Assembly (NCBI RefSeq): GCF_042435035.1 | Contig: NZ_JBHMQT010000054.1 | Coordinates: 39,231 to 103,230 of the forward strand | Reading direction: 5' to 3' | DNA: 64,000 nt | DNA from: Sphaerimonospora cavernae | GTDB taxonomy: Bacteria > Actinomycetota > Actinomycetes > Streptosporangiales > Streptosporangiaceae | In this document: positions 54,209 through 62,526 of the stretch, one piece after another | Layout of the letters: each line of letters starts with the position of its first letter | Position numbering within the stretch: the first letter of the stretch is position 1 | Program-made: the position numbers and the translations under genes | Notes under the pieces: model-generated | What the model was told of the DNA's origin: nothing | The model's input: only the letters and a program-made list of their open reading frames with translations | Databases searched by the model: none

Positions 54209-55336
54209 GTGGGCTTGATGGACCGCATCCGCGGTGAGTTCATCGACATCGTCGAGTGGACGGACGACAGCAGGGACACCATCGTCTGGCGCTTCCCGCG
54301 ATATGAGAACGAAATCAAGATGGGCGCCCGGCTGGTGGTCCGGGAATCTCAGACGGCCGTCTTCGTCAACGAGGGCCGCATAGCCGATGTCTTCGTCCCG
54401 GGGACGTACGTCCTCGAGACGCAGAATCTGCCGATCCTGTCGACGTTGAAGGGCTGGAAGTACGGCTTCCACTCGCCGTTCAAGGCCGAGGTCTATTTCG
54501 TCAACACCCGCCAGTTCACCGACCTGAAATGGGGCACCCAGCACCCGATCACCCTCCGGGACCCGGAGTTCGGCATGGTGCGGCTTCGGGCGTTCGGCGG
54601 GTTCGCCGTGCAGATCGTCGATCCCGCCGGGCTGCTGCGCGAGCTGGCGGGGACCGACCCGCGGTTCCGGACCGAGGAGGTGCGGGAGTACCTGCGGCAG
54701 ATGATCGTGGGCCGGCTGGCGAACGCGCTGGCCACGGCGAACATCCCCGTGCTCGACCTGGCGACCCATCAGGACGCGCTGGGCACCCGGTTGGCGGGCG
54801 TCCTCACCCACGAACTGACCCCGGTCGGCGTCTCGGTGCCCACGTTCATCATCGAGAACATCTCCCTGCCGCCGGAGGTCGAGGCGGCGATCGACACGCG
54901 TACCCGGATGGCGATCGCCGGCGATCTCGACCAGTACACCCGGTTCCAGACCGCGAACGCGATCGGCGACGCCGCCCGCAACTCCGGCGGCGCGGGCGAG
55001 GGAATCGGCCTGGGCATGGGGATGGCCATCGGCCGGCAGTTGGCTGACGGTCTCGCCCCGCAGCCCCGACCGGCGCATGCCGCCCCGGCCGCCCCGGCCG
55101 GCGGGCCGCCGCCGCTCCCGGCGCAGCAGCAGACGCAGTGGTACGTCGCCGTCAACGACACACAGCATGGGCCGTACGAACCCTCGGCGCTGCCGGGTCT
55201 CGTGGGCACGGGCGTGCTGACCCGCGCGAGCCTGGTCTGGCGGGCGGGCATGTCCGCCTGGCTCCCGGCCGGCCAGGTCCCCGAACTGACCCAGGCGCTG
55301 GCCAGCGTCCCGCCGCCGCTGCCCCCGCAGGCGTAG
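54209..55336 (+). CDS. SPFH-domain protein with C-terminal GYF-like domain
   Basis: 375 residues from a GTG at 54209 (AGGAAA upstream). It starts VGLMDRIRGEFIDIVEWTDD. The SPFH/YdjI-like region covers ~1-270 (LVVRESQTAVFVNEGRIADVF, FNTR-like FVNTRQFTDLKWGTQ, IENISLPPEVEAAIDTRTRM). A Pro/Ala/Gln linker follows, then a GYF_2/DUF4339 domain (QTQWYVAVNDTQHGPYEPSAL). B. subtilis YdjI-like proteins form membrane stress-response complexes with a zinc-ribbon partner, matched by the gene 109 bases downstream. Confidence 0.88.
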   Translation: MGLMDRIRGEFIDIVEWTDDSRDTIVWRFPRYENEIKMGARLVVRESQTAVFVNEGRIADVFVPGTYVLETQNLPILSTLKGWKYGFHSPFKAEVYFVNTRQFTDLKWGTQHPITLRDPEFGMVRLRAFGGFAVQIVDPAGLLRELAGTDPRFRTEEVREYLRQMIVGRLANALATANIPVLDLATHQDALGTRLAGVLTHELTPVGVSVPTFIIENISLPPEVEAAIDTRTRMAIAGDLDQYTRFQTANAIGDAARNSGGAGEGIGLGMGMAIGRQLADGLAPQPRPAHAAPAAPAGGPPPLPAQQQTQWYVAVNDTQHGPYEPSALPGLVGTGVLTRASLVWRAGMSAWLPAGQVPELTQALASVPPPLPPQA

Positions 55337-55445
55337 GAGACGCCACCCGGGCGGGACGAGCGCCGCGCATCGCTTCCCCCGGCAGTTCCCCGGGTTCCCC
55401 CGCGATTTCCCCCAATTCCCGCTGTGCACCTCCGGAGTATCGACC

Positions 55446-56561
55446 GTGTCCGATCCGAACATCGCCGGCGCGGCGCCCGCCCGCTCCTATCCCTGCCAGG
55501 CGTGCGGCGCCACCCTCGAGTACGCCCCCGGCACGCGGGTGATGCGCTGCCCGTACTGTCAGCACGAGCAGCCGATCGCCCACGCCGGGCGGGAGGTGCG
55601 GGAGCACGACTACGCCGAGCTGGCCCAGTTGCCGATCAAGCCGCGCCAGATGGCCGGCACGCTGCATGTGTTCGTCTGCCCGGGCTGCCACGCACGCACC
55701 GAGAGCGACACACTGTCCGAGAAGTGCCAGTTCTGTGGCACGCCGCTGGTCGCCGAGGCGGGCGCCACCGAGCGAATCGTGCCCGAGGCGATGGTGCCGT
55801 TCGGCATCGACCGGAACGGCGCCCGTGACGCGCTGCGCAGGTGGACGTCCTCCCGCTGGTTCGCCCCCTCAAGCCTGAAGAAGGTGACCGAGGCGGAGAC
55901 CTTCAAAGGGAGCTACCTGCCGTACTGGACCTACGACGCCGACACGGTCTCCGACTACACGGGCCAGCGGGGCGACTACTACTGGGAGACCGAGACCTAC
56001 ACGGTCACCGAGAACGGCCAGACCCGGACCGAGACCCGCCAGGTGCGCAAGACCCGCTGGCGGCACGCCTCCGGAACGGTCTCGCGATTCTTCGACGACG
56101 TGCTCGTCACCGGGACCAGCCGAGTGGCCGCCAGGCAGCTGGACAAACTCACCCCATGGCCGCTGGAACGGGTGATCCCGTACCAGGAGGAGTATCTGGC
56201 TGGTTTCCAGACCGTGCGTTACGACATCGAGCCGGAGAGCGGTCTCGAGCTGGCCAAGCAGAAGATGGCCGAGGTCATCGAGGACGACTGCCGCCATGAC
56301 ATCGGCGGGGACGAGCAGCGGGTCAGCTGGGTCGACACCCGGTATTTCGATCTCACCTTCAAGCTGGTGCTGCTCCCGGTGTGGTTCCTCACCTACCTGC
56401 ACGGCGGCAAGACGTTGCAGGTGATGGTGAACGCGCACACCGGCGAGGTGATCGGGCAGCGGCCGTACAGCGCCGCGAAGATCACCGCTGCCGTGCTCGC
56501 GGCCCTGACCGTCATCGCGGTCATCGCCGTCATCATCTTCAAGGCCCAGGCCGGCGGGTGA
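55446..56561 (+). CDS. Zinc-ribbon membrane protein (YdjG-like partner of SPFH)
   Basis: 371 residues. Two zinc ribbons: YPCQACGATLEYAPGT and RVMRCPYCQHEQPI, then VFVCPGCHARTESDTLSEKC and QFCGTPLVAE. A middle domain is followed by a C-terminal membrane helix (ITAAVLAALTVIAVIAVIIF). It follows the SPFH gene closely. The pair resembles the ydjGHI phage-shock-type module of B. subtilis; the function in actinomycetes is not established. Confidence 0.85.
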   Translation: MSDPNIAGAAPARSYPCQACGATLEYAPGTRVMRCPYCQHEQPIAHAGREVREHDYAELAQLPIKPRQMAGTLHVFVCPGCHARTESDTLSEKCQFCGTPLVAEAGATERIVPEAMVPFGIDRNGARDALRRWTSSRWFAPSSLKKVTEAETFKGSYLPYWTYDADTVSDYTGQRGDYYWETETYTVTENGQTRTETRQVRKTRWRHASGTVSRFFDDVLVTGTSRVAARQLDKLTPWPLERVIPYQEEYLAGFQTVRYDIEPESGLELAKQKMAEVIEDDCRHDIGGDEQRVSWVDTRYFDLTFKLVLLPVWFLTYLHGGKTLQVMVNAHTGEVIGQRPYSAAKITAAVLAALTVIAVIAVIIFKAQAGG

Positions 56562-56571
56562 CCGCCACGTT

Positions 56572-58308
56572 TCAGGCCCCGCCACCTGCGACGTTCCGGA
56601 CCGCGGTCTGACGGTCGAAGACGATCTCGCCGCCGAGCACGGTGAGGTCGATCGGCAGGGTGGGGATGTCATGGGGGTCGATCGCGCGCAGATCACCACC
56701 GAGGACACACAGGTCGGCGACCTTCCCCACCTCGATGCTGCCCTTCCAGGTCTCCGCGAAGTCCTGGCGGGCGGCGTTGATCGTGTAGGCGCGGATGGCG
56801 GTGGCCAGGTCGACGCACTGCTCGGGGCCGCTGGGCCGGCCGGTGGCCCGTGACTCGCGCAGCAGCATCGCGGCGACGCCCTGCCGCCAGTTGGGCTCGG
56901 TGATGGGGGCGTCGGAGCTGGCGCAGACCGCGAGCCCGGCCTCGGCGGCGGAGCGGACCGGCCACTGGTAGTCCGAGCGTTCCTTGCCGACGACCTCGTC
57001 CATCAGGTCGGCGATGGTCCACTTGATGGCCGGTTGCATGTTCACCGAATACCCGTGCTCGGCCAGCTTGGCGAGGGTCTCCTCGGCGGTGAAGTCCGCG
57101 TGGATCAGGTAGTGCCGGGCGTCCTGCCGGGGGTGCGCCCTGCTCGCGGCGATGAAGGCGTCGGTGACCGCGTCGATCGTCCGGTCTCCGGTGGCGTGCA
57201 CGCCGACCTGGTAGCCGGCGGCGTGCGCGATGCGGACCATCTCGGTCAGTTCGGCCTGCTGCAGCGCGGCGTCGGCGCCGTGCACGCACAGGGAACCGTG
57301 GCCGCCGGCCGCGCCGTACGCCTCGTGCATCCAGGCGGTCTCGTTGGGCGGCACACCGTCCGCGAAGATTTTGACGCCGATCACCGCGAGCAGTTCCGGG
57401 TCGACGTCGGACGGGATGGCGGCGAGGTCGCGCAGTCCGGCGGTCACGTCGGCCGCCGAGCCTCCCATGGGGGCGGGCAGCAGCAGCACGCGGACCCGGG
57501 CGTCCAGCTCTCCGGCCCGGGCCAGCTCGACGTACGCCTCCAGCGACTCGGTGCTGAGCCCGCCGCCGAGAATCTCGACGCCGCCGGGGCCGAGGCCCGG
57601 CTCGGTGTAGCTGGTGATGCCCTCGGCGTGCAGCGCCGCCACCGCCGACCGGATGGCCTGCTTGCGCAGTTCCACGGTCGCGGGCGGGAGGTGCCGCTGA
57701 ACCAGGGACATCGCACCCTCCCGGAGCAGGCCGGTGGGCTCTCCGGCCGCGTCGACGTCGATGACGCCGCCGGGAGGAGGTGAGGTGTCGCGGGTGATGC
57801 CGGCGATCTCCAGCGCCTTGGAGTTGACCCAGAGCATGTGTCCGGAGAAGTCGGTCAGACCGACCGGGTGATCTGGTGAGACGGCGTCCAGGTCCCGGCG
57901 GTGCGGGCGGCGGCCCGGGTCGGCGAGGCATTCGGCCAGGTAGCCGAGGTCCCAGCCGAGGCCGGTGATCCATTCACCGGCGGGGGTGGTCGCGGCGGCC
58001 TGCCGTACCGACTCGGCGATGTCCGCGATCGAGCGCACCACGGGGTGGCCCACGGCGAGGGCGAACGGCGGCCGGGTCAGGCCCCACGCGGCCGCGTGCA
58101 GGTGCGAGTCGTTGATGCCGGGCAGGAGGGTGCGGCCCGCGAGATCGATGACCCGCGTGTGCGGCCCGGCCAGCGCCTCGATCTCGGCGGTCTCCCCGAC
58201 CGCGAGGATGCGCCCCTCGCGTACGGCCACCGCCTGCGCGACGGAGAATTCCGCGTCGACGGTCAGGACGTCGCCGTTGACGAAAAGCAGATCCGCGGGG
58301 TCGGTCAT
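56572..58308 (-). CDS. YtcJ-like metal-dependent amidohydrolase
   Basis: 578 residues from ATG 58308. Metal motifs: LPGINDSHLHAAAWG near 65-80 and VGVHATGDRTIDAVTDAF, HLIHADFTAEE-like LIHADFT, and ASSDAPITEPNWRQGVAAMLLR. It belongs to the N-acyl-amino-acid/hydantoinase-like amidohydrolases (YtcJ/AepA). Convergent with the zinc-ribbon gene, with ten bases between stops. Substrate unknown. Confidence 0.9.
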   Translation of the reverse strand: MTDPADLLFVNGDVLTVDAEFSVAQAVAVREGRILAVGETAEIEALAGPHTRVIDLAGRTLLPGINDSHLHAAAWGLTRPPFALAVGHPVVRSIADIAESVRQAAATTPAGEWITGLGWDLGYLAECLADPGRRPHRRDLDAVSPDHPVGLTDFSGHMLWVNSKALEIAGITRDTSPPPGGVIDVDAAGEPTGLLREGAMSLVQRHLPPATVELRKQAIRSAVAALHAEGITSYTEPGLGPGGVEILGGGLSTESLEAYVELARAGELDARVRVLLLPAPMGGSAADVTAGLRDLAAIPSDVDPELLAVIGVKIFADGVPPNETAWMHEAYGAAGGHGSLCVHGADAALQQAELTEMVRIAHAAGYQVGVHATGDRTIDAVTDAFIAASRAHPRQDARHYLIHADFTAEETLAKLAEHGYSVNMQPAIKWTIADLMDEVVGKERSDYQWPVRSAAEAGLAVCASSDAPITEPNWRQGVAAMLLRESRATGRPSGPEQCVDLATAIRAYTINAARQDFAETWKGSIEVGKVADLCVLGGDLRAIDPHDIPTLPIDLTVLGGEIVFDRQTAVRNVAGGGA

Positions 58309-58413
58309 CGCCGTGAGTCTCCAGGTGTTCGGCGGGAAAGGTGCTGGTCCGGAGACGACTGTATGGGCCCAAACGACTCCGGTCAACGCCGACGATCGCC
58401 CTCAGCCTACGAC

Positions 58414-59712
58414 TCACCGTGATTCGGCGGCATCGGTCGCGGGCATCGGTCGGCGGCTCAACGCGCGCCGTACGCGGGGACCATGTCTGCGCCACCATGC
58501 CCGCGCCCAGAGCACCTGGACCACGACGACGGCCAGGACCACGGCGACGGCGTCCAGCACGGCGAGCGGGTCCGGGGGGGAGAGAAGCCCGGCCACCGCA
58601 CGGGAGAGCAGGGCCAGCGTCACCGGCAACGTCACCGTGAGGGCCACCCCCAGGCAGATCGCCGTACCCACCACCAGCAGCACGGTGTAGACCCGAAGAT
58701 TGCGGCGCTCCCGGCTCGGCAGCCCGGCGAGCGGGTCGCGGGAGGGACGGCCGAGCATCCGCAGCGCCAGGTGCCGGAAGTACGCGGAGGCGTCGCCGTA
58801 CATGTTGCGGCAACCCATCAGGTCCTGGAGCAGGAAGTAGACATCGGTCCGCATGAACACCAGGAACTGGGTGGCGAGCATGGTGAGCGAGGTCAGCACG
58901 ATGAGCGACAGCGCCGGGTGAGGCCCCACGACGGCGGTCAGGATGAGCGCCGCAGAGCAGGCCGCCGCGTCCGTCGCCATGCCGGCGAGGTAGACCGTCA
59001 GGCGGATCCGCCGCTCCGCCAGCCACACGCCGGACACCTCGGTCTGGACGGCCAGAAACTGCAGCCGGGTGCCGAGCCGGATCCTGCCCGGCACGCCGAC
59101 GGCTCTGGCGGTCGTCAGGTGGGCCAACTCGTGTAGGAAGATCAGCGTCCAGCCGACGGCGGCCTGCGAGACGAGGACGAGCGTGCCGCGCTCGCTCCAC
59201 AGCAGATCGCGCCAGCCCGGCACGTTCTCCGGCCGCAGCGCGGCCACCGCGATCCCGGCCACGATCCCGGCCGCGATCACGAGGCCGACGGCCATGTGGA
59301 GCAGCGGATTCAGCGTCCACCGCACATGCCGGGCGTGCAGCCGGGAGAAGGACGGGGCCCGCGCCGGACCGCCGGGCACGGGTCGCCCTCCGGCGGTGTC
59401 CACCATGCCGAGTTCGCCGAGTGTCCGCACGAAGTCGTGGATGTCGAACTCGGCGCCGGTCTCGGCGTGCAGTCGCCGTTCGGCCTCCTCGACCGTGGCC
59501 CCCTCCAGGAGCAGCCGGATGGCCCGCATGCCCTCGTACGGCACGGCGACGAACTCGTCTCCGTCCACCCGGCCGACGATCCACTCCTGCCCGTCCTGCC
59601 GGAAGCCCAGTTCGCGCAGGCGCACGGTCGTTCCACGCACGGTCGTTCCACGCACGGTCGTTCCAACGGACACCGGGGACCCGGCCGGCGCCCGCCCGGG
59701 GTCATGGCTCAC
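58414..59712 (-). CDS. M50 membrane metalloprotease with RRE-like N-terminus; candidate peptide maturation protease
   Basis: 432 residues from a GTG at 59712 (GGAGG five bases upstream). Residues ~27-105 resemble a PqqD/RRE peptide-binding domain (LRELGFRQDGQEWIVGRV, AIRLLLEGATVEEAERRL). Residues ~135-405 hold six or so membrane helices with the zinc motif HELAH (194-198) and a distant Asp (FMRTDVYFLLQDL, Asp290). This is the layout of RiPP-cluster M50 proteases. The first residues contain GTTVRGTTVRGTTV, encoded by three 15-bp DNA repeats. It lies 36 bases after the DUF6879 gene and probably cleaves and/or exports the modified peptide. Confidence 0.82.
   Translation of the reverse strand: MSHDPGRAPAGSPVSVGTTVRGTTVRGTTVRLRELGFRQDGQEWIVGRVDGDEFVAVPYEGMRAIRLLLEGATVEEAERRLHAETGAEFDIHDFVRTLGELGMVDTAGGRPVPGGPARAPSFSRLHARHVRWTLNPLLHMAVGLVIAAGIVAGIAVAALRPENVPGWRDLLWSERGTLVLVSQAAVGWTLIFLHELAHLTTARAVGVPGRIRLGTRLQFLAVQTEVSGVWLAERRIRLTVYLAGMATDAAACSAALILTAVVGPHPALSLIVLTSLTMLATQFLVFMRTDVYFLLQDLMGCRNMYGDASAYFRHLALRMLGRPSRDPLAGLPSRERRNLRVYTVLLVVGTAICLGVALTVTLPVTLALLSRAVAGLLSPPDPLAVLDAVAVVLAVVVVQVLWARAWWRRHGPRVRRALSRRPMPATDAAESR
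59621..59665 (-). repeat. Three tandem 15-bp in-frame repeats
   Basis: The unit CGCACGGTCGTTCCA occurs three times head to tail, coding TTVRG repeats at the N-terminus of the M50 protease. Because the unit is a multiple of three, copy number can vary without breaking the frame. Confidence 0.8.
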
Positions 59713-59748
59713 ATCGGCCTCCAGATGTGCCCACTGTCCCCCCTGTGC

Positions 59749-60420
59749 TCAGGGGCGGAAGGTCCCGGTGTGTTGGGAGTAGTCGGGCAGAGGCTCTCGC
59801 ATTCGAAGGGAGACCGACGGCGGCGGCAGCGGGACGACCTCCCGGTCGAAGTAGGGCAGCAGGTCCTCTCCCCGGTCGTACAGTTCCCGCACCGCGTCGA
59901 GGCAGGGAACGATCACGTCGGGATCGGTGACCCGCCGGCCTCCGATGTGGCCGCCGCCGTCGTCGTAGAGCACCTCATACAGGAGCGACGGGCCGAACAC
60001 GACGAGTTCCGGCAGCGCCGCGATGTGCTCGAACTCCCGTACGGCCTCCGCGGCGAGCACCCGGGGACGTTCGCCCGCGGCCGCGCGGACCGCCAGGGCG
60101 TGCATCTCCCACTGCAGGTACGGCGTGAGCGGCCGCTCCACGATCCGGACTCGACAGAAATCAGGCCGGATACGGTAGAACTCGGTCAGAGTCGGCCCCA
60201 TCTCCTGGAGCAGGGAGAGCGAGTCCTCCCATTCCCCGGCCATCATCGCGCGCCAGCTCGCCACATCCGGCTCGTAGAAATCCTGGGCCCGCTCGAGTTT
60301 CCACACCGTGGCGGTGGCGCGCTCCAAGTCGTCGGCGAACTCGGCCTGATAGGCGTCGACCGGCAGAATCCGCCCCTCGGCGTCCCGCACCCTTTCGAAG
60401 ACGTTCAGAGAAAACTCCAT
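59749..60420 (-). CDS. DUF6879-family protein in the peptide cluster
   Basis: 223 residues from the ATG at 60420, four bases after GGAGGG. The C-terminal part matches DUF6879: RVRIVERPLTPYLQWEMHALAVRAAAGE, VVFGPSLLYEVLYDDGGGHIGG, VTDPDVIVPCLDAVRELYDRG. DUF6879 proteins normally accompany XRE/DUF397 regulators and are uncharacterised; here one sits between a precursor peptide gene and a membrane protease. It may be an adaptor, peptide-binding or immunity protein. Confidence 0.75.
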   Translation of the reverse strand: MEFSLNVFERVRDAEGRILPVDAYQAEFADDLERATATVWKLERAQDFYEPDVASWRAMMAGEWEDSLSLLQEMGPTLTEFYRIRPDFCRVRIVERPLTPYLQWEMHALAVRAAAGERPRVLAAEAVREFEHIAALPELVVFGPSLLYEVLYDDGGGHIGGRRVTDPDVIVPCLDAVRELYDRGEDLLPYFDREVVPLPPPSVSLRMREPLPDYSQHTGTFRP

Positions 60421-60568
60421 TGCTCCCTCCACGCATTAGTTCCTCTGGTTCCGAGGCGCGGGTCCCGGCTTCGGCTCGCGGTGCGTCGGAGAGGACGCCG
60501 GAGAGCAGGACACCGGAGAGCGAGGCATGGAAACGGTGTTCCGCCTGCACGTACCGCCCCTCACCTGC

Positions 60569-60606
60569 GGCGTGCGGGCCTGCCGAGCGCGTCGCGCCCG
60601 CACGCC
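60569..60606 (-). promoter_or_regulatory. Strong hairpin downstream of precursor peptide gene (attenuator/partial terminator)
   Basis: GGCGTGCGGGC (60569-60579) pairs with GCCCGCACGCC (60596-60606): 11 perfect bp, loop 16. It sits just after the peptide stop (60626) and before the DUF6879 gene. RiPP operons often place a partial terminator here so that precursor mRNA exceeds enzyme mRNA. The remainder of 60421-60568 holds no gene I can support. Confidence 0.6.
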
Positions 60607-60625
60607 GCCGCTCCTCGCAGTCGAG

Positions 60626-60751
60626 TCAGTTGCCGGTGCTGTTGCTGTCCGTCGTCGTCTCGATCTTGTCGAGTCGACGAATTATGATCTTCATCTTCGC
60701 CGGCGGGGTCGCCGTTTCCACCCGCTCGCCCTTGCACTCGTGCTGACTCAT
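60626..60751 (-). CDS. 41-residue candidate precursor peptide ending in Asn
   Basis: ATG at 60751 is preceded by AAGGAAGG six bases away, the strongest ribosome site in the cluster. The peptide starts MSQHECKGERVETATPPAK, continues MKIIIRRLDKIETTT and ends DSNSTGN. The C-terminal Asn matters because MccB-type enzymes act on a C-terminal Asn (MccA is MRTGNAN). The MKIIIRRLDKI segment resembles the KKIIIRK head of the peptide at 2429-2503. It lies between the adenylyltransferase gene and the DUF6879 gene on the same strand. A Cys near the N-terminus is the only Cys. Confidence 0.7.
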   Translation of the reverse strand: MSQHECKGERVETATPPAKMKIIIRRLDKIETTTDSNSTGN

Positions 60752-60784
60752 CCGGTTCCTTCCTTGCAGGGGAGGGACAAGGAG

Positions 60785-60798
60785 GTTCTCGCGAGAAC
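60785..60798. promoter_or_regulatory. Perfect palindrome upstream of precursor peptide (operator or leader hairpin)
   Basis: GTTCTCGCGAGAAC, 14 bases, perfectly palindromic, with GGAGG and CCTCC flanks that can extend the pairing. It lies 34 bases before the peptide ATG. A TTGACT (60833-60828 on the minus strand) lies just upstream and may be the -35 element of a separate promoter for the peptide gene, but the -10 is weak. Confidence 0.55.
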
Positions 60799-60849
60799 GC
60801 CTCCATGCTTGGCTGGTTTACCGCGCCAGTCAAGATCTATGGCGAATAG

Positions 60850-61962
60850 TCATGGGAGATCGAGTTCGGTGCGGCTCCCGCAGATCGGGCAGTCGGGGCG
60901 GGGCGGGTGCCGGACCCACACGTGATGGTCGGGGGCGACCAGGTTGACTCCCTGGATGGTGCCGACCGGCGGCATGGGAACCCCGGTGAGCAATCCGAGC
61001 ACCGCGTGCGCGACGAGCTGGCCGGAAAGACCGGCCGACGTCGCGATCGCCCCCGGCCCGCCGAGGTCCACCGGGGTCTTGGGACGGCGTCTGGCCTCCT
61101 CCCCCGCGCTCAGGCACTCGTAGCACGTGCCCGCGCCCGGGGCGAACATCCCCACCGTGACCAGAGGACCGTTGTACCCTCCGCCCGCCCATGGAATGCC
61201 GGCCGCGGCGCATGCCCGGTTCGCCCAGACCCTGATGCGGTGCCCATCCGGCCGGTCGGCGCACAGCGCGAGCGCGTCACAGCCCGCGATCAGGTCGCCG
61301 AGGTCGTCGCGGCTGGAGATCCGAAGCCGCTCACCGGTGACGGTGATATCGGAGTTGACGGTCCGGAGCCGGGCGACGGCCACGTCCGCCTTGGGGCGTC
61401 CCACGTCGTCCTCGCAGTAGAGGATCTGACGGTTGAGGTTGGAGAGCTCGACCAGATCGGGGTCCACGCAGTGGATGGCGCCGACGCCGGCGGCCGCCAA
61501 CGCCCACGCCGCGTGGCTGCCCGTGCCGCCCAGCCCCAGCACCACGACCCGCGCCGTTTTCAGCCGGAGCTGCGCCTCCCAGCCGTGGCCCCGGGGCGCG
61601 AGGTCGACGGCGCGGAAGAACGCGTGGTTCCTGCTGTAGCGGTCGAGCTCCCGCTCCTCCAGCTCGCCCGGCGGCGTCGCGGCCGCGTCCTCCACGTACC
61701 CCGACGCGACCAGTTGCTCGACGATCGACGCGGCGTCGGGCACCTTCGGGTGGGCGTCGCTCAGCCTCTCGGCGATCTGCCCGGCAGATCGGGTGCCGTC
61801 CATCAGTGACAGGGCCGTCCACACCCAGCCGTACGGATCCTCGATCTCGGCCGCGATCCCGTAGACCTCGCCTCCGATGCGGATGGTCCCGTCGTCGTAT
61901 CGGTGGGGCCGGTGCTCAAGCTTCACGCGGGGAAGACGCACCAGTTGATCATGATTTGTCAT
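60850..61962 (-). CDS. MccB-like ThiF/E1-family adenylyltransferase with N-terminal RRE-like domain
   Basis: 370 residues from ATG 61962 (no ribosome site; possibly leaderless or a GTG a few codons in). Residues ~12-95 look like a PqqD/RRE domain (IGGEVYGIAAEIEDPYGWVW, SAGQIAERLSDA). The E1 part has RYSRN (~109), nucleotide loop VLGLGGTGSH (141-150), SNLNRQILY with the Arg finger (174-182), EDDVGRPKA (184-192) and two zinc CxxC pairs CYEC (280-283) and CPIC (358-361). RYSRN, EDDVG and CYEC are shared with MccB of microcin C. The enzyme would adenylylate the C-terminus of its peptide. First gene of the cluster; intergenic to the peptide is 98 bases. Confidence 0.85.
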   Translation of the reverse strand: MTNHDQLVRLPRVKLEHRPHRYDDGTIRIGGEVYGIAAEIEDPYGWVWTALSLMDGTRSAGQIAERLSDAHPKVPDAASIVEQLVASGYVEDAAATPPGELEERELDRYSRNHAFFRAVDLAPRGHGWEAQLRLKTARVVVLGLGGTGSHAAWALAAAGVGAIHCVDPDLVELSNLNRQILYCEDDVGRPKADVAVARLRTVNSDITVTGERLRISSRDDLGDLIAGCDALALCADRPDGHRIRVWANRACAAAGIPWAGGGYNGPLVTVGMFAPGAGTCYECLSAGEEARRRPKTPVDLGGPGAIATSAGLSGQLVAHAVLGLLTGVPMPPVGTIQGVNLVAPDHHVWVRHPPRPDCPICGSRTELDLP

Positions 61963-62526
61963 GACTGAACAAGTCAAGACCGAGTTGAAAGGACGGGCGG
62001 CCCTCGGACGCGTCAGGGACTCGTCGCGTGCCGTCGCGATGACGGTGCCGAGTCCCAGCACTGTCCCGGCACGGAGACGGCCAGGTTCATGTTGCCTGCT
62101 GCGCGCCCCGGTCGGCGAACTGCTTCAGCCGACCCACGCGGACCTGGGAGAACCGGTCGCCGCGTCCGGCCGAGCCGGGATGGGGTGTGGACCTGCGTGA
62201 GGAGCTCACCAGGGCCGGGTCTTGTCGATTTCCTTGCCAAGGGCCGGGCACGGACGACCCGAATATCACCCTTTGTAGTTATATCGACGCGCTACGACGA
62301 TCCCGAGCTGTCCGGATTCGACAGAGTTTGAACGTCCGCCGAAGTCATTGACCGGCACGGGTCCGGATTGCGAACGTCCACCCGTACCACCCATGCGCTT
62401 CCTGCCGACCGCACCGCCGGCGCGCCGACCGCACCCGGCCGCACTCGCGCAGGTCTCGCTCGATGTCCCGCCGCCCCCAGCGGTCACGGCGGTCCCCCCA
62501 CATCGTCCGAACAAGCGAGGATGAAC
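61963..62526. other. Divergent intergenic region between the adenylyltransferase and M28 peptidase
   Basis: About 560 bases. It likely holds the promoters of both genes; TTGACTTGTTCA lies immediately before the adenylyltransferase start on the minus strand. Several overlapping open frames exist but none has a ribosome site or conserved motif. AT-richer patch near 62270-62290 (TTTGTAGTTATATCGACG). Confidence 0.45.

Noticed and set aside
60433..60550. A second small peptide between the hairpin and the DUF6879 gene
   Set aside because: Frames here either lack a ribosome site or run into the DUF6879 gene in the wrong frame.
61961..62200. Plus-strand open frame starting at the adenylyltransferase start
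   Set aside because: No ribosome site and a low-complexity, antisense-like product.
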